Source: Alkalicoccus daliensis
Lineage (GTDB): Bacteria > Bacillota > Bacilli > Bacillales > Salisediminibacteriaceae
Direction of reading: 5' to 3'
NCBI RefSeq assembly: GCF_900103955.1
Contig: NZ_FNIL01000001.1
Span: 496,001 to 560,000 of the forward strand
Length of the DNA: 64,000 nucleotides
Of the stretch, positions 7,178-16,425 are shown in pieces; the first letter of the stretch is position 1, and every line of letters begins with the position of its first letter. The notes beneath the pieces were generated by a model. That model did no database searches. It saw only the letters and a program-made list of their open reading frames with translations, and was not told the origin of the DNA. A program made the translations under genes and the position numbers.

Positions 7178-8539
7178 ATGACAATAGCATTTCAGGAAAT
7201 TCAGGAAACGATCCGGATGATCCAAATGGAAAAATTAGATATAAGAACTGTTACGATGGGAATCAGCCTCCGGGACTGTATTGACCGCGATCAGGAAAAT
7301 ATGCGATCTCTTGTTTATGAAAAGATCACCTCTTATGGAGCAGCTCTTACTACAACAGCTGATAAAGTAGCAACGGAGTATGGTATTCCGATTGTTAATA
7401 AGCGTATCTCTATCACGCCTGTTGCAGAACTTCTGGGAAATTCCACGAAAGAAGATGCTATAGCGCTGGCAAAAACTCTGGATAAAGCTGCAGCTGATAT
7501 TAATGTAGATTTTATCGGCGGTTTTTCTGCTTTAATTCATAAGGGTGTTACCAAGGGAGACAAAGTACTGCTGGATGCTTTACCTGAAGCACTCAGTCAG
7601 ACGGAGCGCGTATGCGGATCTGTTTCAGCGGCCACTACAAAAACCGGGATTAACATGGATGGCGTCAAGCAGCTGGGGGAAATTATTAAAAAGGCGTCCG
7701 AATTAACGGCTTCCCAAAATGGTATTGCCTGTGCAAAATTCGTAGTATTCTGTAACCCTGCGGAAGATAACCCCTTCATGGCCGGCGCATTTCATGGTGC
7801 AGGAGAACAGGAAGTTGTCCTCAATGTCGGAGTCAGCGGACCAGGCGTAGTTCTGCACGCGCTGCGAAGATATCCTGAAGCAGATCTTGGTGAAGTATCG
7901 GATATTATCAAACGAACTGCCTTTAAAATTACCCGTGCCGGTGAAGTCGTCGGCCGTGAAGTGGCAGAGAGACTCAAAGTGCCTTTCGGTATTATGGATC
8001 TTTCTTTAGCACCAACCAATGCATTAAATGACTCTGTAGCGGAAATTCTGGAAGAAATAGGCCTGGAAAGAGTAGGTACGCACGGAACGATTGCAGCTCT
8101 CGCACTTATGAATGACGCTGTAAAAAAAGGCGGTGCAATGGCAAGTTCCTACGTCGGCGGTCTTTCAGGCGCTTTTATTCCTGTATCCGAAGATAATGGA
8201 ATGATTAAAGGCATAGAAGATAAATCACTGACGCTTTCAAAACTGGAAGCAATGACTTGCGTTTGCTCAGTCGGCCTGGATATGATTGCTATCAATGGGA
8301 ACAGCTCCGCTGCTTCCATCTCCGGACTTATAGCGGACGAAATGGCGATTGGCATGATTAACAAGAAAACTACTGCAGTAAGAGTCATTCCTGTAGCAGG
8401 GAAAAAAGAAGGAGAAATGGTGGAATTCGGTGGACTTCTTGGGAGAGCCCCCGTTATCGATTTAAATCCTTTTTCTTCCGATAAATTCGTCAACAGAGGC
8501 GGCAGAATTCCAGCACCGCTTCAGGCATTAATTAACTAG
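7178..8539 (+). CDS. UPF0210/DUF711 (PFL-like fold) protein
   Basis: A 453-residue cytosolic protein matching the DUF711/UPF0210 family, whose structure resembles pyruvate formate-lyase but whose reaction is unknown. Characteristic stretches are visible: [46 protein letters not shown] and [15 protein letters not shown]. No glycyl-radical motif (RVxGY-like) is seen near the C-terminus, so it is unlikely to be a classical glycyl radical enzyme. GTG 7166 is in frame, but ATG 7178 is preferred because AAAGGAG sits at the right distance before it. The pair ACT plus DUF711 forms one operon. Confidence 0.85.
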   Translation: MTIAFQEIQETIRMIQMEKLDIRTVTMGISLRDCIDRDQENMRSLVYEKITSYGAALTTTADKVATEYGIPIVNKRISITPVAELLGNSTKEDAIALAKTLDKAAADINVDFIGGFSALIHKGVTKGDKVLLDALPEALSQTERVCGSVSAATTKTGINMDGVKQLGEIIKKASELTASQNGIACAKFVVFCNPAEDNPFMAGAFHGAGEQEVVLNVGVSGPGVVLHALRRYPEADLGEVSDIIKRTAFKITRAGEVVGREVAERLKVPFGIMDLSLAPTNALNDSVAEILEEIGLERVGTHGTIAALALMNDAVKKGGAMASSYVGGLSGAFIPVSEDNGMIKGIEDKSLTLSKLEAMTCVCSVGLDMIAINGNSSAASISGLIADEMAIGMINKKTTAVRVIPVAGKKEGEMVEFGGLLGRAPVIDLNPFSSDKFVNRGGRIPAPLQALIN

Positions 8540-8617
8540 ATCTCTTTTAATTAACTGCCTCTGGCTGCGCCGCAGGTATTTTTCAAATTCAACTTTACAG
8601 TTTTCTCTTATTAGCAC

Positions 8618-8646
8618 TTGACAATAATCAGATTTTTTTGAATAAT
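8618..8646 (+). promoter_or_regulatory. Promoter of the proBA T-box transcript
   Basis: A perfect -35 TTGACA (8618-8623), 17-base spacer and AATAAT (8641-8646, five of six to consensus). Transcription would start near 8653, just before the T-box stem I. Confidence 0.75.
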
Positions 8647-8659
8647 AGTTATTAAATTC

Positions 8660-8864
8660 GCAGATGATTAGTAACTGCCGCTCCCCTGCCAGAGAGTATC
8701 CGTCTCAGCTGAAATCGGATATCTGAGGTGATGCTGTGAACCTGCTTCTGCTGCAAGCTGCAGTTGAATAATATTTGAGCCGGGCTTGATTAACGAGTCA
8801 ATAAAGGTGGTACCGCGGTGAGCACAGCTCTTCGTCCTTTACAAAAGGATGAAGAGCTTTTTTT
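8660..8864 (+). ncRNA. T-box leader, proline-specific
   Basis: The T-box core AAAGGTGGTACCGCGGT is at 8803-8819, with the tRNA-end-binding TGGT at 8808-8811 (pairs with an ACCA end). Stem I carries an AGAGAGTA segment near 8692, and on the other side GAA-CCT-G places the codon CCT (proline) at 8741-8743 in the specifier position. The competing terminator is at 8826-8864. Uncharged tRNA-Pro would stabilise the antiterminator and switch on proBA. Confidence 0.93.
8826..8864 (+). terminator. T-box terminator
   Basis: AGCTCTTCGTCCTTT pairs with AAAAGGATGAAGAGCT (one mismatch) and is followed by a run of Ts. It is the regulated terminator of the proline T-box and lies about 100 bases before proB. 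Confidence 0.9.
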
Positions 8865-8966
8865 AATTGAAGGAATGTATTTAAGAAAAGCAGGATGGAA
8901 ATAACAAATAAGGTAACCAAAAAAATCAATTCATACACATTAATTATGAAGGAGAGGTGAGCATAT

Positions 8967-10049
8967 ATGTCTAAAAAAAGAATTGTTATTAAAATTGGAA
9001 GCAGCTCCCTTACTTCCATAGACGGGACCCTCTCTCCTCTTAAACTCGCGAAATTCTGTCATGCTTTTGCAGAATTTAAAAAAGCAGGCCACGACTTAAT
9101 CGTTGTATCTTCAGGCTCGGTTGCCGCAGGTTTTAAAGAAATGGGCTACCCTTCCCGCCCCGTAACGGTGAGAGCAAAACAGGCAGCTGCGGCCGTGGGC
9201 CAGACACTTTTAATGCAGCAGTACCGATTCCAGCTGACCCAGTACGGACTGATCCCTGCGCAGGTTCTTTTAACCAGACATGATTTCAGGGATGCAGAAC
9301 ATTACAAAAATGTTTCTTCTTCATTAAGTGAATTATTAAAAAGAGGAATAATTCCCATCATTAACGAAAACGACTCCACCGCCGTAGAGGAACTTACATT
9401 TGGAGATAATGATATGCTTTCTGCGCTCATCAGCGGCGTAATGCATGCAGACATGCTTCTGCTGATGACGGATATAGATGGACTTTACAATAAAAATCCC
9501 CTTCTTTACCCGGAGGCGAAAAAATATAAAAAAATCACTAATATTGATGAGGAGCTTTTTTCACAGACCGACGGTACTACCACTGCAGTAGGCACTGGAG
9601 GTATGCGGGCAAAGTTAAAAGCAGCGCAGGCTGCACAGGAAATGGGAGCATCCGTATACATCAGTACCTTCCGGGAATCAGAATCAATTTTGAAGATAAC
9701 AGAATTTTCAGGGGAAGGCACTTATATCGTTCCAGATACTTCCAGGCAAATGAAAACGAAAAAGCAGTGGATTGCTTTTCACGCTTCATCCAAAGGGAGC
9801 ATCGTCCTTGATAAAGGAGCTTCGAATGCGATACTGAATGAAGGAAGCAGTTTGCTCCATGTCGGAGTGACTGATGTTTCCGGTGAATTTTCTACCGGGG
9901 ACGTGATTGATGCCTATGATGAGCAAGGGAGCCTGATTGGAAAAGGACAGGCACACCTGACGGCAGAAAAACTAAGAAGTGTATTAAAAAATGAGAGTAC
10001 GGCAAGTTCCATTGTAATACACCGGGACCAATGGGTTCCCATGAAATAA
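8967..10049 (+). CDS. proB: Glutamate 5-kinase
   Basis: Catalyses ATP-dependent phosphorylation of glutamate to gamma-glutamyl phosphate, the first step of proline synthesis. The 360 residues hold an amino-acid kinase domain ([10 protein letters not shown] at the start, [33 protein letters not shown]) followed by a C-terminal PUA-like domain from about residue 270. Length fits bacterial ProB. The start follows GGAGAGGTGA. It stands 100 bases after a proline T-box and 20 bases before proA. Confidence 0.97.
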   Translation: MSKKRIVIKIGSSSLTSIDGTLSPLKLAKFCHAFAEFKKAGHDLIVVSSGSVAAGFKEMGYPSRPVTVRAKQAAAAVGQTLLMQQYRFQLTQYGLIPAQVLLTRHDFRDAEHYKNVSSSLSELLKRGIIPIINENDSTAVEELTFGDNDMLSALISGVMHADMLLLMTDIDGLYNKNPLLYPEAKKYKKITNIDEELFSQTDGTTTAVGTGGMRAKLKAAQAAQEMGASVYISTFRESESILKITEFSGEGTYIVPDTSRQMKTKKQWIAFHASSKGSIVLDKGASNAILNEGSSLLHVGVTDVSGEFSTGDVIDAYDEQGSLIGKGQAHLTAEKLRSVLKNESTASSIVIHRDQWVPMK

Positions 10050-10069
10050 GTACAGAGAGGATGATTTAC

Positions 10070-11347
10070 ATGGACGAGGTTATTCAAAAAGCAAAGACAG
10101 CGAAAGAAATTTCATATTCCCTATCAGATTTTGATGCAGGCGACAGAAAAAAAGCATTAATAAGTATTGCTGATGCGCTTAGAGAAAATGTGGAAGAGAT
10201 TTTGGCTGCAAATAAAAAAGATGTGAAAAAATCCAGGGAAAAAGGAGTAAGTTCCGCGTTGATTGACAGACTTCATTTGGACCACTCCCGGCTTGAAGAC
10301 ATTTCACAGGCAGTCATAAATGTAGCAGAATTACCTGATCACCTGGGAGAAGTAAAACAAAAATTCACTCCCCCAAATGAACTTACCATAAGGGAAACGA
10401 TCGTTCCTCTCGGCGTCGTAAGCGTTATTTATGAAGCTAGGCCGAACGTCACTGTAGACATTACTTCCCTTGCTTTAAAGACAGGTAATGCAGTTCTGCT
10501 CCGCGGAAGTTCTTCCACAATCGAATCAAATAAAGTATTAGTTTCAATTATGCAGACAGCACTGGAGAAAACAGGCTTCCCGCGTAACAGTGTTCAACTA
10601 ATCGAAAGTCCTGACCGAACACTGACAAAATCTCTGTTTACCGCAAAACAATATATAGATGTTTTAATCCCTCGAGGAGGAAAAGACCTCATAGATACAG
10701 TGGTACGGGAAGCACAAATCCCAGTAATTGAAACCGGTGCCGGAAACTGCCATATTTACATTGATGAACACGCAGCCCCGGAGCTTGCTAGAAGAATTAT
10801 TATAGATGCCAAAGTACAGCGCCCTTCTGTATGTAACTCCTGTGAAACAATTCTTCTGCATAAAAAATGGGCAGAAGCTAACTTTGCAGACTTATTAGAC
10901 GATCTCTCTTTTCACGGCGTGCAGCTGCATGGTGATTCTGAAGCTGCTGCCTACAGCAATATAATTCAGAAAGCTGACGAATCAGATTGGGAAAAAGAGT
11001 ATTTATCTCTCGATCTTGCAGTTAAAGTGGTTGCTTCTGCAGAGGAAGCGATAGAACATATTCAGCAGTACAGCACGATGCATTCCGAAGCTGTCATCAC
11101 AGAAGACGCGAAAGTAAAAGATATCTTCTTTAAAAAAGTTGATGCAAGCACTGTATACCATAATGCCTCTACGAGATTTACTGACGGATTTGAATTTGGG
11201 TTCGGTGCAGAAGTCGGAATCAGTACACAAAAGCTTCACGCAAGAGGCCCAATGGGACTGCAGGCATTAACTTCAACAAAATATCTTGTCAGCGGAACCG
11301 GCCAGACAAAAGGAAATCTTCCACTTTCAGGAAATATCCAGAAGTAA
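10070..11347 (+). CDS. proA: Gamma-glutamyl phosphate reductase
   Basis: NADPH-dependent reduction of gamma-glutamyl phosphate to glutamate semialdehyde, second step of proline synthesis. Aldehyde dehydrogenase-like fold; the catalytic cysteine lies in PSVCNSCETILLH, and the C-terminal GPMGLQALT stretch is typical. The frame opens earlier (10031), but ATG 10070 is preferred because AGAGAGG precedes it and this gives the family's usual N-terminus and about 425 residues. Co-transcribed with proB. The third enzyme, ProC, is not in the window. Confidence 0.96.
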   Translation: MDEVIQKAKTAKEISYSLSDFDAGDRKKALISIADALRENVEEILAANKKDVKKSREKGVSSALIDRLHLDHSRLEDISQAVINVAELPDHLGEVKQKFTPPNELTIRETIVPLGVVSVIYEARPNVTVDITSLALKTGNAVLLRGSSSTIESNKVLVSIMQTALEKTGFPRNSVQLIESPDRTLTKSLFTAKQYIDVLIPRGGKDLIDTVVREAQIPVIETGAGNCHIYIDEHAAPELARRIIIDAKVQRPSVCNSCETILLHKKWAEANFADLLDDLSFHGVQLHGDSEAAAYSNIIQKADESDWEKEYLSLDLAVKVVASAEEAIEHIQQYSTMHSEAVITEDAKVKDIFFKKVDASTVYHNASTRFTDGFEFGFGAEVGISTQKLHARGPMGLQALTSTKYLVSGTGQTKGNLPLSGNIQK

Positions 11348-11368
11348 AACGTGCTTTTTCCTTCTACC

Positions 11369-11379
11369 TGTGCTATAAT
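11369..11379 (+). promoter_or_regulatory. Extended -10 promoter of typA
   Basis: TGCTATAAT (11371-11379) is an extended -10 (TGn before a perfect TATAAT); the -35 region is weak. It lies between the proA stop and the typA ribosome binding site ACAGGAG, giving typA its own promoter. Confidence 0.55.
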
Positions 11380-11421
11380 GGGACAGATGTAATCTAACAC
11401 AAGACAGGAGCGTTTTAACGA

Positions 11422-13257
11422 ATGAGCGTACGTAACGATATTAGAAATATTGCAATTATTGCCCACGTTGACCATGGTAAAACAACTTTGGTGGATGAAT
11501 TGCTTAAACAGTCCGGTACTTTTGGAAGCCATGAACAGGTAGCAGAACGCGCAATGGATAACAATGATATTGAAAAAGAAAGAGGTATTACCATCCTTGC
11601 GAAAAATACTGCTGTAAAATATGAAGGAAAGCGCATCAACATTCTGGATACCCCCGGCCACGCCGATTTCGGTGGCGAGGTAGAACGTATCCTTAAAATG
11701 GTGGATGGAGTACTTCTTGTTGTAGATGCTTTTGAAGGCTGCATGCCGCAGACAAGATTCGTATTGAAAAAAGCGCTGGAACAGAAGCTTACTCCAGTAG
11801 TAGTTGTAAATAAAATTGACCGCCCAATGGCGCGTCCTACAGAAGTAATTGACGAAGTTCTTGATTTATTTATTGAACTCGGTGCGGATGAAGATCAATT
11901 AGATTTCCCTGTAGTATATGCTTCTGCTATTAACGGAACTTCCAGCCTGGATCCAGAGACTCAAAATGATTCTATGGAAGATGTCTTTAAAACTGTTGTA
12001 GAAAGCGTTCCGGCGCCGGAAGATAACACTTCTGAACCATTTCAGTTTCAGGTAACCATGCTTGATTATAATGATTATCTTGGAAGAATCGGTGTAGGCC
12101 GGGTTTTCCGGGGGACGATGAAAGTTGGAGACAGCGCAATCCTGATTAAACGGGATGGTACGCAGAAAAACTTTAGAATAACGAAAATGTTCGGCTTTTT
12201 CGGTCTGAAGAAAGAAGAAATTAAAGAAGCAAAAGCTGGTGATTTAATCGCACTTTCCGGAATTGAAGATATTATGGTAGGCGATACTATCTGCCCTCCT
12301 GAGCATCCGGAACAAATGGAACTTGTGCGAATTGATGAGCCGACTCTTCAAATGACTTTTGTTGTAAACAACAGTCCTTTTGCAGGACGCGAAGGTAAGC
12401 ACGTAACGAGCAGAAAAATTGAAGCCCGTTTAATGACACAAGTGGAAACGGACGTTAGTTTAAGAGTGGAGCCTACTTCTTCTCCTGACGCATGGACAGT
12501 TTCCGGACGCGGTGAACTGCATCTATCTATATTAATTGAAAATCTCCGCCGGGAAGGTTATGAACTCCAGGTATCCAAACCGGAAGTAATCTTAAAAGAG
12601 ATCGATGGAAAAGTCTGCGAGCCATTTGAAAGTGTACAGGTGGATGTTCCTGAAGAATATACAGGTGCAGTTATGGAATCCCTCGGGGAACGAAAAGGTG
12701 AAATGCAGAACATGATTAACAAAGGTGACGGACAGGTCCGCCTGGACTTCCTTCTTCCCTCCCGCGGGCTAATCGGTTATACAACTGAGTTCATGTCCCA
12801 GACAAAGGGTTACGGAATTATTAACCATACCTTTGACAGCTACCAGCCAAGAGCTACAGGCCTTGTAGGCGGACGCCGTCAAGGAGTACTTGTTTCCATG
12901 GAAACTGCCAAATCCACTGGTTACGGTATGCTTGCACTTGAGGACCGCGGAACACTGTTTGTCGATGTGGGTACTGATATTTATGAAGGCATGATTGTTG
13001 GTGAACACAACCGTGAGAACGATTTAACTGTAAACATCACTAAAATCAAAGCTCAGACTAATATCCGTTCTGCTACAAAAGAAGCAACAGTAACGATGAA
13101 GCGCCCTCGTATTCTTACACTTGAAGAAGCGCTTGAATATTTAAATGACGATGAGTACTGTGAAGTAACTCCTGAGTCAATCCGTCTGCGTAAAAAGATT
13201 CTTGATAAATCAACACGCGAACGGGAAGAAAAAAGAAAAAAACTGGCAACTAAATAA
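11422..13257 (+). CDS. typA: Ribosome-associated translational GTPase TypA/BipA
   Basis: A 611-residue GTPase of the elongation-factor family involved in ribosome assembly and growth under stress or cold. G-domain motifs are intact: AHVDHGKTTL (G1), RGITI (G2), DTPGHADF (G3) and NKID (G4). EF-G-like domains II, III and V and the BipA-specific C-terminal domain follow, with GRGELHLSILIENLRREGYE and SRGLIGYTTEF as clear markers. Full length for the family. A strong terminator follows seven bases after the stop. Confidence 0.97.
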   Translation: MSVRNDIRNIAIIAHVDHGKTTLVDELLKQSGTFGSHEQVAERAMDNNDIEKERGITILAKNTAVKYEGKRINILDTPGHADFGGEVERILKMVDGVLLVVDAFEGCMPQTRFVLKKALEQKLTPVVVVNKIDRPMARPTEVIDEVLDLFIELGADEDQLDFPVVYASAINGTSSLDPETQNDSMEDVFKTVVESVPAPEDNTSEPFQFQVTMLDYNDYLGRIGVGRVFRGTMKVGDSAILIKRDGTQKNFRITKMFGFFGLKKEEIKEAKAGDLIALSGIEDIMVGDTICPPEHPEQMELVRIDEPTLQMTFVVNNSPFAGREGKHVTSRKIEARLMTQVETDVSLRVEPTSSPDAWTVSGRGELHLSILIENLRREGYELQVSKPEVILKEIDGKVCEPFESVQVDVPEEYTGAVMESLGERKGEMQNMINKGDGQVRLDFLLPSRGLIGYTTEFMSQTKGYGIINHTFDSYQPRATGLVGGRRQGVLVSMETAKSTGYGMLALEDRGTLFVDVGTDIYEGMIVGEHNRENDLTVNITKIKAQTNIRSATKEATVTMKRPRILTLEEALEYLNDDEYCEVTPESIRLRKKILDKSTREREEKRKKLATK

Positions 13258-13263
13258 TTATCC

Positions 13264-13295
13264 CCTCCAGGCTTTAAGCGCCTGGAGGATTTTTT
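13264..13295 (+). terminator. typA terminator
   Basis: CCTCCAGGC (13264-13272) pairs perfectly with GCCTGGAGG (13280-13288), followed by ATTTTTT. Confidence 0.92.
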
Positions 13296-14030
13296 ATGAA
13301 AGGCACCACTCCCTTCTTATAATAGAGATTATCTTTCCGGATGCTCTGTCTCTATACTTTTATTATAAAGGACCGATGTCATTCACAAGTTTATTTAACT
13401 CTCCTTCATCCACATCGAATTCAATTTCTCCAGCTTATATCATTCTTTCTTTTTAATACCTGTCTCCTTTCTTTATAAATTAACGTATCGTTATAATTTG
13501 CTTATTATTTTTTAGAACCTGCTTTAAAAATTTGTTTACTAATCATAAAAATAATTTTTATCTTCTTTTTATTTTTTACTAAAATTATTCCAAATCATTT
13601 ATCCAGATTAAGCAATAATAATTGAGCGCACTTGTGTAATAAGCTGTTTGGCTTACCCTGCAGTTGAACATAGGACAAGCAAGACCTCTTCCTATTTGAG
13701 CTTTCTGCGGTGGAATCTCTTTTTTATAATTCAGGTATTTTTCTCTTATATGTATCAAATAATAACCAGCTTCGGTACCCTCAGCCCTGTGAGGCGCGCA
13801 TTCTTTAGAAAAGCCACCACGCGCAGTGTGTTAGGAAGCCTTTAAATGTTTTTCATAGTAAATTCCGATAATCGTTGGAAGGAGATTTTGTCCAGGCAGG
13901 ATCACCTATAAAATTCGGAAATGCTAATCTTTCTTGATTTACTGATCTGACTCTTCCTGCCACCAAGGAAGTATTATGCGTTACACTGGAAAAGAAGATT
14001 CATTTATGAAACTGATTTAAAGGAGTAACT
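13296..14030. other. 735-bp region without a convincing gene
   Basis: Mostly AT-rich with stops in all frames. On the reverse strand a short open piece at 13375-13435 reads AGEIEFDVDEGELNKLVN plus DIGPL and a stop; it looks like the C-terminus of a lost protein, but a stop lies directly upstream and there is no start codon. The section 13640-13830 has GC-richer islands like those of the dispersed repeats. No riboswitch, tRNA or promoter could be recognised. Confidence 0.5.
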
Positions 14031-14033
14031 TAT

Positions 14034-15071
14034 ATGGCCAGAGCAAATCCTTTATTAACAATTATCACTGCCGCTGCCGGCGGATTGATTTTCCAGCTTC
14101 TTTCCCTTCCCCTTGCCTGGATGCTCGGTCCTCTTACTGCCGTCATGCTGGTCCAGCAGCTTGGAAAAGTGACACTTCCCTGGAACCCTGCATTTAAACA
14201 GCTGGGCTTGATTATCCTTGGTATATCATTCGGATTATACTTCCACATGAATACTCTGCAGCAGATAAGCACTTATCTTATCCCCTACATACTAATTACG
14301 ATAGTGCTGGTAGGCTCAAGTGTAATTCTAGCTTTATTCATCGCTAAAAAAACTCTGTTACAGCCCGCCACGACCATTTTTGGTGCAATTCCCGGAGGGT
14401 TGACCGAAATGGTGATAGCAAGTGAACAGCTGAAAGCTGAATCTTCCCAGGTTTTAATTTTCCAGACAGTCCGATTATTAATTGTGCTCTTTACGGTCCC
14501 TTATGTAATGACATTTCTTTTTAGAGATTCTTATACCAGTACTGCAGTTTTAATGCAGAGCGGTGATGGAATTTCTTTTTTCAGTCTTTCTTCCCTGCTT
14601 TTTATATTAATAGGAGGACTTGGATTTAAATTCCGAAACCTTCTGCCCGCCGGAATAATGATTATCCCCCTTCTGTTAACCATTTTGGTAATGGTCAGCC
14701 CTGCTGCGCTCCCTGCTGTACCGGATATATTATTTTACGGCGCTCAGCTGGCAGTTGGTGTATCTTTAGGCAGAACCATCTATTTTAAAGACATCAAGCA
14801 GGCAGGACTTTACAGCGGTTTGTTTGCAGTGCTTACTGTACTGTTAATTTTGATTTCTGCTGCTCTGGGCACGCTGCTTTACGTATGGACGGATATGAAT
14901 CTTACAACCGCTTTATTAAGTGCAGCTCCCGGTGGTTTAATTGAGATGGTGCTGACTGCTTCTATCGTTGGAGCAGATCCTGCCGTTGTCACCTCACTGC
15001 AGCTTATAAGAATTATTATTATAATTGTTTTTGTACCAGTTTTCCTAAAGAAAGTATTGTTTAGAGACTGA
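14034..15071 (+). CDS. AbrB-family membrane protein (COG3180)
   Basis: A 345-residue integral membrane protein with a duplicated unit: LPLAWMLGPLTAVML near the N-terminus, and paired motifs FGAIPGGLTEMVIASE (about residue 120) and LLSAAPGGLIEMVLTAS (about residue 300). This internal repeat of P-G-G-L-x-E-M-V defines the 'AbrB duplication' family, sometimes labelled ammonia monooxygenase or transcriptional regulator in databases; neither label is well supported and a transport role is more likely. It is not the DNA-binding AbrB of Bacillus. The start follows AAAGGAG. Its last 11 bases overlap the end of the recombinase gene on the other strand. Confidence 0.8.
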   Translation: MARANPLLTIITAAAGGLIFQLLSLPLAWMLGPLTAVMLVQQLGKVTLPWNPAFKQLGLIILGISFGLYFHMNTLQQISTYLIPYILITIVLVGSSVILALFIAKKTLLQPATTIFGAIPGGLTEMVIASEQLKAESSQVLIFQTVRLLIVLFTVPYVMTFLFRDSYTSTAVLMQSGDGISFFSLSSLLFILIGGLGFKFRNLLPAGIMIIPLLLTILVMVSPAALPAVPDILFYGAQLAVGVSLGRTIYFKDIKQAGLYSGLFAVLTVLLILISAALGTLLYVWTDMNLTTALLSAAPGGLIEMVLTASIVGADPAVVTSLQLIRIIIIIVFVPVFLKKVLFRD

Positions 15072-15777
15072 AGTCTTCCAGTCCTGCTTCAATTTCTTCC
15101 TGTGAGATCCCTATATATTTCAGGGTGACACTTACAGAAGAATGATTAAATAATTTTTGCAGTATTGCGGCGTCTTCATGTTTAAGATAAAAGTGGTAGC
15201 CGAAAGTCTTTCTTAAAGTATGGGTGCCGAATTCCGAAATCCCAGCTTCCTCCGCTGCTTCTTTCAGTATTTTATAAGCTCTGTCTCTGTGAAGAGGCTT
15301 CCCCGTTTTTCGGGAAGTAAATAAAAAGTCTGTATCAAGCATCCCGCTGATATAATTATTTATATTTTCACGAGTTTCTTTATTAAGGGGGAAGTATTTT
15401 ACTTTCCCTGTTTTTCTTTCCAGCCGTTCCACGCTCCGCTTTCCTCTTACGTCTTTCACGCGGAGTTCGAGCAGCTCACTGACCCGCAGTCCACTGTTTA
15501 ATCCTAAAATAAATAAAAAATAATTTCTTTGAGATGAAGCTGCTAAAACCTTCTTCATCTTTTCGATCTTTTCCTTATTTTTTATAGGCGCTACCGGCCT
15601 AGCCCCCATTGCTGAAAGTGCCTGAAAATCAGATTTCATCTGCACAGGTCTTTTATTTGCTTTCTTCAGATTAATCAGCCTCTTCATTCTTATTGTTAAT
15701 TCTTTTTCACCTAAAAATCTCTCAAGTGACTTATATTGGCGGTCAGTTAAATTAATATATTCTGATTCCGACTTCAT
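15061..15777 (-). CDS. Orphan tyrosine recombinase/integrase
   Basis: A 238-residue site-specific recombinase of the lambda integrase/Xer type. All active-site elements are visible: Arg in NSGLRVSELL, Lys in RKTGKVKYF, His-x-x-Arg in THTLRKTFGYHFY, His in FNHSS and the nucleophile Tyr in TLKYIG. The N-terminal DNA-binding arm (about 70 residues) is short. No phage, transposon or excisionase genes are near. An AT-rich region with repeated AATAATACTA motifs lies directly upstream and may contain its binding sites or operator. The start follows AGGAGG. Confidence 0.85.
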   Translation of the reverse strand: MKSESEYINLTDRQYKSLERFLGEKELTIRMKRLINLKKANKRPVQMKSDFQALSAMGARPVAPIKNKEKIEKMKKVLAASSQRNYFLFILGLNSGLRVSELLELRVKDVRGKRSVERLERKTGKVKYFPLNKETRENINNYISGMLDTDFLFTSRKTGKPLHRDRAYKILKEAAEEAGISEFGTHTLRKTFGYHFYLKHEDAAILQKLFNHSSVSVTLKYIGISQEEIEAGLEDFSL

Positions 15778-15857
15778 TGCTGGATCCTCCTTATGTTGAA
15801 AATCGTGCAGATATGAGGATTATTCCCCTGATAGATAAATATTATTATAGCTGCATT

Positions 15858-15952
15858 AATAATACTATAATATCATTTAGTATTATTAAATCCCAGAATA
15901 TTATCTCTTAAACATTTTAATCAATAATACTAAATGAGTTATTTGTATTATT
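15858..15952. repeat. Inverted-repeat cluster upstream of the recombinase gene
   Basis: The core AATAATACTA or its complement occurs three times: 15858-15867, 15874-15887 (CATTTAGTATTATT) and 15923-15936 (AATAATACTAAATG). The last two form a perfect 14-bp inverted repeat 35 bases apart. A partial fourth copy (GTATTATT) ends at 15952. It lies between the recombinase start and the divergent DCC gene, so it could be an operator, a recombinase core/arm site or both. Confidence 0.7.
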
Positions 15953-16007
15953 AAAAGTTGTTTCATACCCTGAATGCAGCGGGAATATGAAAAAAGAGGT
16001 GAATATA

Positions 16008-16403
16008 ATGAGACAAATACTTTTATTTGATGGAGTTTGCAACTTGTGCAATTCTGCAGTTAATTTCATAATGAAGAACGACAATAAAAATCAGTTTAAC
16101 TTCGCTTCCTTACAAAGTAACAAAGGTGAAGAACTGCTGCGGGAATTTAAGGTGCCCCTTGCTGTGGAGAGCGTGGTACTTATACGCGCTGACGGCAGGG
16201 CTTTTGTAAAATCTGATGCAGTGCTCGAAATCTGCTCCCTGCTGGGAGGACCTTTGAAAATATTAAAGATTTTCAAATTTTTTCCCCGTCCGCTGCGTGA
16301 TGCAATGTATGATCTGATAGCCAAATTCAGGTATCGTTTCTTTGGTAAAAAAGAAACGTGCCGGCTTCCTACAAAAGAAGAAAGGGCACGTTTTTTAAGC
16401 TGA
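16008..16403 (+). CDS. DCC-family (DUF393) thiol-disulfide oxidoreductase-like protein
   Basis: A 131-residue protein of the DCC family, named after the conserved DGVC-x-x-C motif, here LFDGVCNLCNSAV near the N-terminus. The CxxC resembles thioredoxin-fold active sites, and Bacillus relatives are labelled YuxK; the substrate is unknown. ATG 16008 is chosen over the in-frame 15987 because AAAGAGGTG precedes it at good spacing. Transcribed away from the recombinase. The gene end contains an ACGTGCC/GGCACGT pair followed by Ts that could act as a terminator. Confidence 0.82.
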   Translation: MRQILLFDGVCNLCNSAVNFIMKNDNKNQFNFASLQSNKGEELLREFKVPLAVESVVLIRADGRAFVKSDAVLEICSLLGGPLKILKIFKFFPRPLRDAMYDLIAKFRYRFFGKKETCRLPTKEERARFLS

Positions 16404-16425
16404 TCAATTTAACTTTAAAAAGAAC

